From Setoptus koraiensis (lineage: Eukaryota > Arthropoda): 64,000 nt of DNA. The position numbers and the translations under genes were made by a program. The notes below the pieces were generated by a model, which was given only the letters and a program-made list of their open reading frames with translations, searched no databases and had not been told where the DNA came from. The stretch covers positions 3,286,001 to 3,350,000 of the forward strand of contig CM106586.1 of NCBI GenBank assembly GCA_048013815.1, in the 5' to 3' direction. Shown here in pieces: positions 36,601 through 46,600 of the stretch (position 1 is its first letter; each line of letters begins with the position of its first letter).

Positions 36601-39600
36601 GCCGATGCTCACGTGTGCCGACGCTTACATGTGCCGATGTTCATATGTAACGGGGCACCCACAGCAAGGTGTACACAGCGAGGTACACATAGAAAGTGTT
36701 GGCGGGATCGCGCGAAAAAGTCGATCCCCCGACGGGCAGGTCGCTCGACAAGCGCCACGGCCGTTTCAGGGGGCCATTTCAATAAGTGTGCGCACGTAGC
36801 TCGCCCCAAATGGGCCCCTCGATCTGTCGAGAGTCTCTTTGTTGTGTTTTATTCGTTTGGCCGGCCGATTGGGCCAGGCAAGTTTCGGTGAATCGCGTGT
36901 GAACAGCGCGCGCCGGCCAGATAATTATGCAGCCAGCGATTAATTGCTTACAATTCCGACGCATTTAATCACTCAACGTGTGCGTGTCCGAACCGTGTTT
37001 GCTTCGCTCGGCATCTCCGACCATCCGACCATTTGACCATTCGACCATTCGACCATCTGACCATCGGGGCGGCATTTGCGGCAAGCAACTGCCCGGCCGG
37101 TAATAGTCACTGGCTAGGTGTGGTCAGCTTTATTCAACTGACGGCGAGCCGGGCCAATCTGGCCAATTGTGTGGATAAGTGTTGTGTTTGGCGTTGTTTG
37201 TTGTTGCTCGTTGTTGCTTGTCGTTGCTGTCTCTGTCCACTTGATCTGACGCCGAACAAAGCGTCTCGTTGGCAAGACGGCCGCCGCCGCCTGCCCATCA
37301 AATTAGCGAGCTAGCGAGCGTTAAACGATTACCTGAAAGCATCGATTAAACACACGCTACTTTTTGTGGAAATCTTCATTGTTGTTGAGTTGCTTTGTCG
37401 CCTCGCTGGTCGGCTTTGGGCCGGCTCGCCGCCAGGCTTTGGGCCGGCTCGCTGGTCGCCCGCCGACACCCAAGCAGCGCACCGGTGGGGCGCCATTGTT
37501 GCTGGCGTTATTGTGCGCTCAACAAGCACTCGCCAACCAACAATACAAATTGCGCTTGAGTGGCGCTGGTGGCCAGCGCAAAGTGACTGCGAGAGATTGC
37601 ATCATGGAGATTGTGTGGGCCCCACTCTGGCACAGCACAAGTGGCCAATGCGCTGTATGATTGAATACAGACGAGATAAACATCACCTCGTGTCCTCATC
37701 CCCATGTTTGTGCCTCATCTGGCCAATTGGCCGCCGCCATCTGAGTCGCCCATCAAGCCAGCCAGCCAGTCAGCCAGCTAACTGGCACTAGACGGCCAGC
37801 TATCCGGGCTAAGCTGCGGCCGACATAAGCTAAGTGAATAATCGAGTGGCGGCCCTCTCAAACTGTCCGCACTCTGGCAAACAAATGCCAGTCGCGCACT
37901 CTAGCAAATTCTCTGGCCGGTCGCTCTCTAGCGAATTCACTGGCCAGTGGGTTCGCCAGGCCCGAAATAGATATAACTCTGCCAGGGATAATTGTCTAGC
38001 CGGCTTAGATCAACAATGCGCTCCAAGATAAACAGATGCCTCGCCCTCGCTGGGCACCGCCGAGTTGTTGTCGTCGTCGTCGTCGTTGTTGTTGCGCAAC
38101 ATTAAATATTAAACTGGCCGGCCGACTCACAACAACAAAACGTCGGATAAATATATAAATAAATATATATATATATATATATATTGTGTGGGGCCCCTTC
38201 GCTCGATCGTGGAGTAAAAAGTCGGCCAACGAGCAGGCAGGCTTTTCATTTTTTCTCTTGCAGCGTTCTCGTTCTCTTTTGCTCTCTTGCGACCGGCCAA
38301 CAATTGTCGACACACACGCACTGGCCGACACAACTCGACACAGATAGTTGTGACAATTAAAGCATAATGCCAGCGATAACACTGGCAGCGCGGGGCCTCG
38401 CCAAATCGATTTGGCCTGGGCGCCGCCAAACGGGCACCGCTGGCCAGGCGATCGGGCCAGCTCGATTGAGCCTCCATTGGGGCCAGCTCGATTGGGGCCC
38501 CCAACGACAATTGCTGCAGGCCGTGCCAACAGCAAGCACAGAACTGGCGCTCTGACAGAATGGCCACCAATATTTCACATTAATACATGATTGGCACATG
38601 ATGGGCACACCGAATCGGTTTGGTGTCAGGTAGGCCGCACATGTAAACATGGAGCGAACATCAGATGAGCCATAAACTGGTCAGTTGGCCGCTGCAAGCA
38701 AACCGCTCAGTCACCTTCGGCATAACAGGTAACCATTGCTCTTTTGGTGCTGCCAAATCGATTATCACAAGTTGTCAGTGTCTGTCGGTTGTTCGCGCCA
38801 ATTACAATACAAATCTGCGTTGATCCGGCCGCAATTTGGGCCCGATTTGTTGCACCCATTTGCTGTCCGGTCAAGGGTGACCGGACAGGCGATTTGTTGA
38901 GACAGCAGCGACGACAGCACCAATCATCGTTGCCGTCCATTGTTGTTGCATGGTGGCCTCGTAGCCTGGGTCTGGTGGCCAAAATGAGCCTGTTGGCCAA
39001 ACTGAGCCTGTTGGCAGCGTCGTTGTTTGTTTGCTACTCACCTCTTGGTCGGCCTCCCTGATGGAAGAAACAAACTCGCGCAAGAAACTGTCCAGCTCGC
39101 TGCCCTCGATAAATCCATTTCCTGCATAACAGTGGGCGAGACAGTCGGAAAGTTATGGTTAGTAGATGGTGTATATGGTGTCTACCTGAGCAAATCAATA
39201 TCCATGTTTGCGGGCACAATCATCGCCAGAATTGGCCGACATCGGTGCGGGCATGCTGGCGACATTCGTTGATTGTTGTTGCCGGCATCATGCATCGATT
39301 TATCCGCATCATATTCGCTTGACACAGTGCTGCACACTGCCTGACGATAAATCACCGCCGAACACTACCCAGCGATCTAGCGCCCAGCGGGGGGCGGGGG
39401 CGGCCGGCCTGACAACCAGCCGGCTACTCACGATCGGGGGCCCACGATCGCTCGCTCGCCGATCACATGCTGAACGGCAGGTGATGATGGCCACATCATA
39501 CAGAGAATAATAAACAATCGCCTAACGATCAATTCATACACACTCCCCCCCCCCCAACCGTTTGCTGCAAACTGCCAGCCACTCCCCCCTATCCGGTTCC

Positions 39601-40445
39601 GTCATTCGCGCGCTCAATATCCCCTTGCAGCGGGCGATCTAGCCAAGACGAGCTAGGCAAAGTGTGCGGGTGTCGCCCGGCGGGTAATTCGTCAGGACAG
39701 ATTTTTCTGACAGGCTATCAATCTGTGTGTGTTTGTGTGCGTTAATCTCTGCGGCTGCCGTTGCATAATGTCGCGCCGGAACACAAACACAAAGTGCATA
39801 GTGCCGACAGCTCCAGTTGCCGTACGTTCGCTTGTTGTTGTTCGTCCGCCGCAGTCTCTGTGCCCCTCTGCCTGCTGGCAAAATGGCTTCTCTTTATTTA
39901 TTGTAATATCAACCAGGCATCTGCGCTGTGTCCGCCGGCCCGACGGTGCGCCATTTTCAGCTGGCCCCACATTCAGGGTCATGTGTCGCTCGATAGGTGT
40001 CTCACTGATGGGCGCCCAACGGTGTCTAATCATATGCGCTGTCCAATCGCATCCCACGGTGACGGGCCGCCAAACTCGTCGCAAATGAGTGTGTGCTGAA
40101 AGATTAGGCCGCTTCAATTGGGCTCGACTGGGCTCTGTTGATGGCGCTAACGAACAGCGAAATATACTATATCCATAAGCGACTTTTGACAAGTTTGCAT
40201 GCCACTTCGCCACACTTTACACTCCGCTCAAATTCGCATCCAACCCATCATAGCTCAAATATTGATTTCTACTACGGCGCAAACTTAATTAAGCGGCTCT
40301 ACTCACCGTCTTGATCGTAATTGTTCCAGACCTCGAGGAATTGTTGGGACGTCAAATGCTTCAATGCTTTCGTGTTGGTGTCACGAAATTTGCTCATAAA
40401 GTTGTGCGGACCAGCTTGGCCACTTGTTACCAATGACGATGACAT
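17006..40445 (-). CDS. Cbp53E: Calbindin-32/calretinin-type six-EF-hand protein
   Basis: Cytosolic Ca2+ buffer/sensor, mostly neuronal and muscular in insects. Eight exons (transcript order): 40307-40445, 39042-39121, 18264-18353, 18038-18124, 17712-17938, 17481-17586, 17317-17388, 17006-17179. All junctions are GT-AG and phases match, giving 324 aa against about 310 in fly as I recall. Six loops: DQDGNGFIEGSE, DNNKDGRIDIRE, DVDSSGFIDSDE, DQNKDGKLQLSE, DRDHNGIIENEE, DSNGDGKINKKE. Family signatures include PHNFMSKFRD, QFLEVWNNYD, DELKNFLRDLL and ENEELKGF. A Ser/Asn/His-rich insert separates EF3 and EF4. All six loops look competent to bind Ca2+, whereas EF2 and EF6 are degenerate in vertebrate calbindin. 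Intron 2 is 20.7 kb; introns 3-7 are short (92-300 nt). The donor after exon 6 is weak (GTTGGT). Confidence 0.96.
19795..19828. repeat. 8-bp tandem repeat (CAGCGAGT/CGGCGAGT)
   Basis: Four consecutive 8-bp units differing at one position, in the giant intron. Confidence 0.8.
20554..20580. repeat. Perfect hairpin, 11-bp arms, 5-nt loop
   Basis: CTCTCTCTAGC (20554-20564), loop TAGCT, GCTAGAGAGAG (20570-20580). Exact reverse complements. Confidence 0.95.
21631..21713. repeat. Inverted repeat, 13-bp arms, 57-nt spacer
   Basis: TTAGCGATATGTC at 21631-21643 and GACATATCGCTAA at 21701-21713 are exact reverse complements. Confidence 0.9.
21940..21973. repeat. Perfect hairpin, 16-bp arms, 2-nt loop
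   Basis: GACCATTGACCATGAT (21940-21955), loop GA, and its exact reverse complement (21958-21973). Confidence 0.97.
22369..22419. repeat. 14-bp tandem repeat, about 3.5 copies
   Basis: Unit GTGGCAAGCTAGAC repeats without spacing; the last copy ends GTGGCAAGCTT. Confidence 0.9.
22826..22859. repeat. 34-bp perfect palindrome centred on GGGGCCCC
   Basis: Left arm ACGCGCTGCCAGTGGGG (22826-22842) and its exact reverse complement (22843-22859) with no loop. The centre is the octamer GGGGCCCC. Confidence 0.97.
22992..23015. repeat. 24-bp near-palindrome
   Basis: CAGCACC, G, GCGATCGC, T, GGTGCTG: 12-bp arms with one mismatch around a GCGATCGC centre. Confidence 0.85.
23381..23440. repeat. 20-bp tandem repeat, 3 copies
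   Basis: Three adjacent 20-bp units share a GCGAATATCCG core; the third diverges at its end. Confidence 0.9.
24733..24779. repeat. 21-bp exact direct repeat, period 26
   Basis: GAAATATCCAGGCCTCG plus ATAT occurs at 24733-24753 and 24759-24779, separated by TTCGC. Confidence 0.92.
26496..26554. repeat. Double palindrome (42 bp plus 18 bp)
   Basis: A 42-bp palindrome (arms 26496-26516 and 26517-26537, one mismatch, inner 28 bp exact, core GGCCAGATATA) is abutted by an 18-bp exact palindrome, GCCAGATATATATCTGGC (26537-26554). Both share the GCCAGATATA motif. Confidence 0.95.
27127..27157. repeat. Hairpin, 10-bp arms, 11-nt loop
   Basis: TCTGGCTATC (27127-27136) and GATAGCCAGA (27148-27157). 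Confidence 0.9.
28722..28742. repeat. 21-bp palindrome with 1-nt centre
   Basis: ACAGTGTCTA, C, TAGACACTGT; the motif CAGTGTCTAGA is repeated 10 bp further on. Confidence 0.92.
28956..28981. repeat. Perfect hairpin, 12-bp arms, 2-nt loop
   Basis: ATTTTGGCCGGC (28956-28967), loop TC, GCCGGCCAAAAT (28970-28981). A second stem (TTTGGGC/GCCCAAA, loop TGCG) follows about 15 bp downstream. Confidence 0.95.
29038..29088. repeat. 7-bp tandem repeat of TCTAGAA
   Basis: Seven slightly varied copies of TCTAGAA/TCTAGAG in a row. Confidence 0.9.
30642..30682. repeat. (CA)n microsatellite
   Basis: A run of CA dinucleotides with occasional GC interruptions. Confidence 0.9.
33386..33425. repeat. 40-bp perfect palindrome
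   Basis: Arms 33386-33405 and 33406-33425 are exact reverse complements with no loop. The arm starts GCTCACCTGTGCACC and the centre is GTCGGCCGAC. This is the longest perfect palindrome I found in the window. Confidence 0.97.
34381..34420. repeat. 20-bp exact tandem duplication
   Basis: ACCGCCAACAACCGACGACG occurs twice, back to back. Confidence 0.92.
34944..34965. repeat. 22-bp perfect palindrome
   Basis: AATGAATTATA followed directly by TATAATTCATT. Confidence 0.95.
35599..35621. repeat. 23-bp palindrome with 1-nt centre
   Basis: GTCACTAAATA, C, TATTTAGTGAC; followed by another CACTAAATA. Confidence 0.95.
36146..36248. repeat. 103-bp stem-loop with nested inner hairpin
   Basis: Outer arms share GCTG-N-TCAATTTTTAAACGG and its reverse complement (20 bp, one mismatch). 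Inside is a second stem built from GCCGA plus CTCGAC pairing with GTCGAG plus TCGGC, with a small bulge. Overall shape resembles a small terminal-inverted-repeat element or a structured RNA, but no target-site duplication was seen. Confidence 0.85.
36553..36648. repeat. 16-bp minisatellite, 6 copies
   Basis: Six adjacent 16-bp units of the type GCCGATGTTCATATAC, differing at a few positions. Confidence 0.92.
37018..37067. repeat. 8-9-bp tandem repeat of CGACCATT
   Basis: Six degenerate copies of CGACCATC/CGACCATT in a row. Confidence 0.88.
38863..38888. repeat. Perfect hairpin, 11-bp arms, 4-nt loop
   Basis: CTGTCCGGTCA (38863-38873), loop AGGG, TGACCGGACAG (38878-38888). It lies about 150 bp inside intron 2 from exon 2. 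Confidence 0.95.
39122..40306. other. Intron 1 of the calbindin gene
   Basis: 1,185 nt between exon 1 (NNYDQDG) and exon 2 (NGFIEGSE), splitting the first EF-hand loop in phase 1. GC-rich in its left part with a poly-C tract near 39543-39554; nothing else recognised. Confidence 0.85.
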
Positions 40446-41145
40446 TTTCACGACGGTACTTGCTTGATGACTCGGTATGTATGCTTGCTTGTTTGCTTTA
40501 TTCTTATTTTACTAGATTGGATATAGTATCATTTAGTTATTCTTGCGATATAGTCTTTGCCTCTCTTTCTCTCGGCTAGACGATAACAACACCAACTCTT
40601 CACTTGCACTACCAATTGCGATTGAATCGGTTTGGTTAGAGCTCGCAACAGTGGATGAACAACAAAAGCGACTTGTACAACTTTTGCAACAGCGACCCTC
40701 CAACTTCGATCATTCTGATGCCGGGCGCCCCACTAGGTTCACCTAGGACATATCGCCTAAACGCATGCGCCCCATGATGAAACTCACTAAAGAGTGGAAG
40801 GTGGACGAGCCGGGGTACACTGTCGTCCAAAACGATTGTGCGCACACGATACGGAGGCGCTGGATGAAATTTTGCAAAACAATTTTTCGAGCACTTGTCA
40901 TTCGATCGATAAATCATTCAGACAGGATAGACAAGCCAAACAGGAAGCAGGACAAGAATGAAGGTTCACAAAGGTGATAGATTAGATTACACACAACTTG
41001 ATTTTAGTTTAATATTTATAGATGACAATCTATGTAGACAATATATACTTTGTATTATAATATTGTAACTCCATTATCTTTTTTATCTAAATCTTCAATA
41101 GTAATGATATTTCAAGCACACCAAGATTAGTTCATCCTATTAATA
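40446..41145. other. Upstream region of calbindin / downstream of TFG
   Basis: 700 bp that should hold the calbindin promoter and the TFG 3' UTR (both genes are on the minus strand). No clear TATA box at the expected distance and no coding exon. Confidence 0.45.
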
Positions 41146-42399
41146 TTAATATCTACCCCTGGATAAACTGCGAGTTGAATAAGGATTGGGTCTTAGTAGA
41201 TCAGGTTGCGCATTTTGCGGATTGGAACCAGAGTTTGCAGGTAAAGATTGCTGGGGTGGAAAGTATGATGGAGCTCCGGCGTATGACGGCGCATAACTTG
41301 GACCCCTTAGACTACTACTATTGCTTGGTGCTTGCTGTTGCGGATAAGGCGACGGGGGTGGATATGGTGCGGGCGGCGGTTGAGAGGTCGCTTGATGGTT
41401 GTTGAATGGTTGTTGCATGCGATAAAATTGAGGAGGCGGCGGCGGAGGTTGCTGCTGCTGTTGTTGTTGTTGCTGCGATTGAGGGGGCGGTGGCGGCTGA
41501 TGCGGAGGTGGCTGTAGTTGAGGTGGCCCCTGTTGCATCTGCTGCGATGGCTGCGATTGTTGTAGTGATGGTTGTAGAGGATCCCCTGACTGAAGCGGCG
41601 GCGCCGGAGGAGCAGGCGGGCCTGGAGGAGCCGGTGGACCCGGTGGACCAGGAGGACCCGATTGATGACTGTTGTATGGTGGTTGCATGCGATAGAATTG
41701 AGGCGGCGGTGGCGGTGGTGGCTGTTGTTGCTGTTGCTGCTGTTGTTGTTGCTGTTGCTGCAACTGATGCTGCTGTTGGAGTTGATGCTGTTGTTGTTGT
41801 TGGCTCTGTTGATGTTGCAATTGTAGCTCCTGTTGTAATTGCTGTTGATGCTGGCCAGCTGATGTCTGTTGTGGCGCAGTTGGAGGAGCCGACGAGCTAT
41901 GGGTACTATCGTTAGCCTCATTGAGAGGATCGAACTCTTTGTTGGATCTAGCAGATGTGTCAGCACCATCGGACGGCGTTGGATCTACAGTGGCAGTCGA
42001 ATCAGGGTCAGTGAAGTCAGATAAATAGATCGACATTTTTTCAATAAAAGATTTCAGTTCCTTGCGTGCCCTAGTGTTCAATAGAGGATTAACCATTTTT
42101 GTAGGTTCATCATAGTCTACAATAGATAGGTTTAGCTTAAGAATGTTATTAGATGTTTGAATAGCCAGCTTTAAATCAGTGTCATCTGTGATGGTGATAA
42201 GGTCGCCGTCATCGTCCTTGTATTTAATAAGCAGCGGATCTTTGACGTCAATTTTGCCAGAAAAGATTCTTTGCATCATGCATTCCAGATCGGGTTTAGT
42301 AAGATCTTCGTTGTTGATGGCAACACGACGAATGTCATCATTAAATTGCACCTTGATTATAAAGGTGCCACCACCGGTTTGAGCCTCCATATTGTTCAT
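41146..42399 (-). CDS. TFG: TFG (Trk-fused gene) homolog, COPII/ERES organiser
   Basis: 417 aa. TFG organises ER exit sites and COPII transport between ER and ERGIC/Golgi. An N-terminal PB1 domain (about 10-95) has FIIKVQFNDDIRRVAINNEDL and the acidic OPCA-type IKYKDDDGDLITITDDTDLKLAI. A short coiled coil follows (about 108-130, RARKELKSFIEKM). The rest is a low-complexity Pro/Gln-rich tail with polyQ, polyP and Tyr-containing PYNSHQ/FYRMQ repeats that in TFG drives self-assembly. CAG/CAA runs encode the polyQ and make length variation likely. Single exon; start ATG MNNMEAQTGG, with an alternative Met three codons on. It is divergent from the TRIM-NHL gene. Confidence 0.95.
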   Translation of the reverse strand: MNNMEAQTGGGTFIIKVQFNDDIRRVAINNEDLTKPDLECMMQRIFSGKIDVKDPLLIKYKDDDGDLITITDDTDLKLAIQTSNNILKLNLSIVDYDEPTKMVNPLLNTRARKELKSFIEKMSIYLSDFTDPDSTATVDPTPSDGADTSARSNKEFDPLNEANDSTHSSSAPPTAPQQTSAGQHQQQLQQELQLQHQQSQQQQQHQLQQQHQLQQQQQQQQQQQQQPPPPPPPQFYRMQPPYNSHQSGPPGPPGPPAPPGPPAPPAPPLQSGDPLQPSLQQSQPSQQMQQGPPQLQPPPHQPPPPPQSQQQQQQQQQPPPPPPQFYRMQQPFNNHQATSQPPPAPYPPPSPYPQQQAPSNSSSLRGPSYAPSYAGAPSYFPPQQSLPANSGSNPQNAQPDLLRPNPYSTRSLSRGRY

Positions 42400-43672
42400 T
42401 GCCTGCTGGTGTTCGCTTCAAAGTAGTGACTGTTTGACAAACAGATTAATAGTTTCAATTACTAGATTGTGACGGCCGTAATGAGTGTGTATAAGTGTAT
42501 AATAGTAGTAAATAGTTAAATTAATAATAGTGATTAGTAATAATGATAGTTGAAGATGCAAATTAAAGCCGATTGACAATAGTGGAAAATCCTCCTGACG
42601 CACACCGTAGGACACGTAACCATATTCCTGTAACTCACAGGCTGTATAGGTGTGTGTGTGCCTGGCTTTTGACTCTGCAGGACCGTTCGATCCGACGTTG
42701 TGCGCATGTGTAGAAATGTGACCGCGAATTACGAAAGGCGTTAAAACGAAAAGTTGATTTGACTGCGAATGGCGATCAGCAGTGGCGTTTGTTAGCTAAC
42801 ACTTGTACTGTACACTTGTAATGGCCAGTCTGGTGATTTGCCAATTTTACGTTGCCAATGTAAAATTGACAAATCCCCCTGTCGCAACTAATGGGATTAG
42901 GCAACGTATAAAATTCATTTTGGGGTTTTATTGGGCAACAGACAAACGGGACACTAATGCGTGCGTTACCTGTGCGCTGGCCTCCACAGAGAAATAAGCG
43001 CACTGCAAAAGGTTCGCATGATTTGTTCGGTAGGGATATTTCAATGTGCAAAGCGACTCATACACAGAATGTGCGTCTCCGTTCGATTGTGTGTGTGTGT
43101 GTGCGTTTCTTTCTCTCTTGTTTGCGAAATTGCACTGTACACAATTCTGCACACGGTTACAGCAGTGTTATTGGAACAACACTCACAGCACAGCTACTTG
43201 TGTTTACTTTTCAAGTCAACGCACTGCAATAATACTGTTATCTATAGATAGCTTCTCCTCTGGTATACCAATGTAATCTAGCAAACAAATTGAGAGACAG
43301 ACAGAGAGAGGAGAGAGTATAAAACAAAGGAATATCATTGGCATAGGTGAACGATATTTATTATTGTCGTAAATAGAGATTATTAATTATTATTATTATC
43401 GAGCTGTTACCACAGACGCAAAACACCTAGATAATTGCACAGATTATTAGAGTGTTTTTGTTATTATGTCGTATAAAACAACAACCATCTCTCCACACGC
43501 TCTCTAGTCACTCTCAACAAAGGAATTGCACTTGAGAATTTTTGTAGTGACTAACACTCTATCGCCAACCAACAGACGACACGCACGCTATTTGGTTACA
43601 ATCAATTCGCACCAATTATTTGTTGGTATTTGGTACTGGCTACATTGGACCAGTGATCGGACCCCTTGGACA
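42400..43672. promoter_or_regulatory. Divergent promoter region, TFG and TRIM-NHL
   Basis: 1.27 kb between two divergent genes, with no coding exon seen. Contains a (GT)n stretch near 43089-43101, a GAGA-type run (43298-43318), and TATAAAA words at 43319 and 43472. The one at 43472 is about 200 bp before the TRIM start codon. Assignment of any of these as the true core promoter is inference. Confidence 0.4.
42835..42875. repeat. Hairpin, 16-bp arms, 9-nt loop
   Basis: GATTTGCCAATTTTAC (42835-42850) and its reverse complement (42860-42875) with one mismatch. It lies in the divergent TFG/TRIM promoter region; a GTTAGCTAAC palindrome is at 42791-42800. Confidence 0.92.
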
Positions 43673-46600
43673 ATGAACTCATCTACTCTTGTGGCTACAG
43701 TGTCTATTAACTACGAGGACTTTGCTCAGGGCTTTCTAACATGTAGCACCTGTTTTCACGCCTACGACCAGGACGAGCATCCGCCAAAATTGTTATCTTG
43801 CTCTCACACAATATGTCGCAGTTGTCTCGAACGAATTGCCTCGACGCCCTCACTCAACAATTGCCAACCAGGACACATAACGTGCCCAATGTGTCGCCAG
43901 ACCATAGCCATACCAGATGGTGGCGTTGGAGCTTTGCCTCCGTCATTTCTTATCAATCAACTGTTTGATTTATTGAACAAAAAGCCGCGAGAATTTATAC
44001 CAAAATGCTCTGTACATGACACACAAGAGCTACTATTTTGTGAGACATGTGACAGCGTTTTTTGTGATTATTGTGAAAACGAATCTGGTCCAAATAAGCA
44101 TATCAACGATATTAATAGAGACACGCAAAACACTTCCAGCACTCAAAATATTATCAATAATAATCAACAACAACGTACAAACGCTGATGTTAACTTGAAC
44201 CTCACCTCTGATACAACAGATGACAATGCAAAAAAGAATATCACCGATGCTTCACAACTATCATCATTCAATACTCGATCTCAGACATCAGCCACCAACA
44301 TACACGAAACAGATGGCAACAAGACCAATGGCTCCATTGCAGAACATACTGTCATACCTTTCTCTATTGCAATCAAACGAATGTCAGAGATTCTACATTA
44401 CAGAGGCCAACAGTGTATTTCAAAGTTGAACGAGGCTGCAGACAACGTGCAAAAAGAAATTTCCAAGCTTGATGCTAACTCAGCCACTGCTTTGGAGGAT
44501 ATAGATAAGGCTTTCAATCAAATAAAATCCATAATTGATAAACGCAAAAAGGAGCTTGTCAGCGAAGCGAAGAAAGTCAAAGAAAATAAGAGAAATGTCC
44601 TCATGGAACAGATGAAAATTATCGAAAATGAAAAGTCAAAAGTCAATCTTGATGGTGTCAAAATTAAAAACCAGATGGATGTCAAGAATCTCAGCAAAAA
44701 GATCAGCGAATTAACAGAACGCAATGATGCAGCCCAGACTTTATACGCGCCAAGAGAGAACTGCTTCATTTGTTTCGAGGAACAACAAAAAGAAATAATT
44801 GATTGCATATCAAAATCTGTCAAAAGCTTTGGTTCTGTTAGAACTAGCAAAACTTATCCACCTTATTGCACTGCATCCATTGTGAAATGTGCCACATTTC
44901 TAAAATCAGTCGCTCAAGTACAGAGTATTGATTACAATGGCTGCAAACAAAAATTTGGAGGAGATCCAATCTCCGCTCAATTAAGACATTGTGAATCAAA
45001 ATCAGTCATAGATACCATAGAGATAGTCGACAATCGTGATGGAACTTATGAGGTATTTTTTGTGCCCCCAGAACCAGGAAAATATCAGCTATCTATCTTC
45101 ATATTTAATCGTCCAATAAAAACAAGCCCTATAGAGTTTGAAACTTGTGCTCATCACAATCCTGTGAGCATATTTGGGCAAAGAGGTAAAGATATCAATC
45201 AATTTGACCAACCAGTCTCACTTGCAATCAACAGGAACAATGGCAGACTCTACATTTTGGACTCTTTCAATAGTAGATTGAAGCTACTAGCTCAAAGTGA
45301 CAATAATCAAGATCCTTTCAACTTTATGGTCCATATAAAACCCCAATGTCTTGGTAGATCGTGTACAAGCGTAGCCCTTCTCTATAAGCAATCCGATGTA
45401 TCTACGAAGGACGATCATCAAGACGGACACAAAGACTTGGCAGAACTGAAGCTAATGTCTCAAGAGTCTATCCACGACATCTATACTGAATCTCAAGTTG
45501 TGCTACCTTGCGTTGTTACAGGGCAACAGAATGCAATGCCTATCAATATGCATGGAAGTCCTAGATTTCCAAATCCAAATATTCTAGTCACAAATTGGCG
45601 CGATCACGTTGTTTATGAGCTTGAGCCCCATGGAATTATAGCAAAAAAATATGAGACTGAGGACATGGTTGAACCAACCATTGTAACAGTCGACAACAAT
45701 AATAATGTAATAGTGGTTGACCGTAACCTAATATTCATATTTGACTCGACAAACGGAAAGTTGAAGACAAAATTGACTGGTTATACCTACGCGGACAAGA
45801 CAATTACCAGCACCGATGAATCAAGTGCCACCAAGACAACCTTAAGATCTGAGCTTACAAAAAAATCAACCAGAAATACTCTGCCAGTTCCCCCGCGTCC
45901 TATTATTTGCACTAACAATATAATCATCGCTAGTAATCAGCCCAATAATGCCAAGATTGACATATCAAACAACAAATCTTCTACTCTGAAACCTACATCC
46001 GGGAAGAAGTCATCTCTGAATTCGAAAGCTTCATCATCGCTACAACGAGGTTCGAAGGCCATGTTTTCGGCAGCCTCAAAACTTAAGTCAACTTTTACAT
46101 TGCCCCACTCATCATCTTTAGTAAATGCGGTTTCCTTGCAATCTATGTTCAAGAATCAGCACCACGAATCGCCGGCTAACGATAACAAGAAACCGAACAG
46201 CAAAAATAGTAACATCAAATCTAATATTGTATTGGTAACCAATAATGGTTATCAAATTGACTATCTTGAAGAGAAAACCGTCAAACCTGACCTAACGAGT
46301 GAATCTTTCGACACAAAAGATCTGTTAGGGCTGGAAAAAGTCTGTCCCGCACCCTTCGGTGTGATTGGCGCCATTGCTATCGGTCCTGATAATGAGCTTA
46401 TTGTTGCGGACGAGTCAAAACTAAGAATATTGTCACCCAGCTCACAGTATTTTGTCATTAGAGAAATCGATATCGATGCAAGTAGTGAAAAAACTAAGAA
46501 TAGCAAAGGTACTTTTAGTGGTCTGGTGTACGATTCTGACAGAGATTTGTTGCTATGTCTCCGAAATGAGAAAGCCAAATCATTCATACAAATAGTTGAT

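Larger units (their letters stand above)
18354..39041. other. Giant GC-rich intron 2 of the calbindin gene
   Basis: 20,688 nt between the donor of exon 2 (EADQE|gtgagt) and the acceptor of exon 3 (tag|PLSEALL). Other introns of the same gene are 92-300 nt, apart from intron 1 (1,185 nt). From about 19 kb on the DNA turns GC-rich, with many GGCCGGCC, GCCAGC and GGGGCCCC words. Long open frames here overlap on both strands and carry no family motif, so I read them as by-products of high GC content. Contents seen: perfect palindromes, tandem repeats and microsatellites (listed separately). No nested gene, transposon protein or structured RNA gene was recognised. Confidence 0.9.

Noticed and set aside
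19200-39000. Dozens of open frames of 60-270 codons on both strands in the GC-rich intron
   Set aside because: They overlap each other in several phases, are rich in Arg, Ala, Pro and Gly as expected from GC-rich DNA, and show no domain or splice logic. I read them as chance frames.
41307-41969. Overlapping frames inside the TFG gene
   Set aside because: Produced by CAG/CAA and CCG repeats; only the TFG phase has the PB1 domain.
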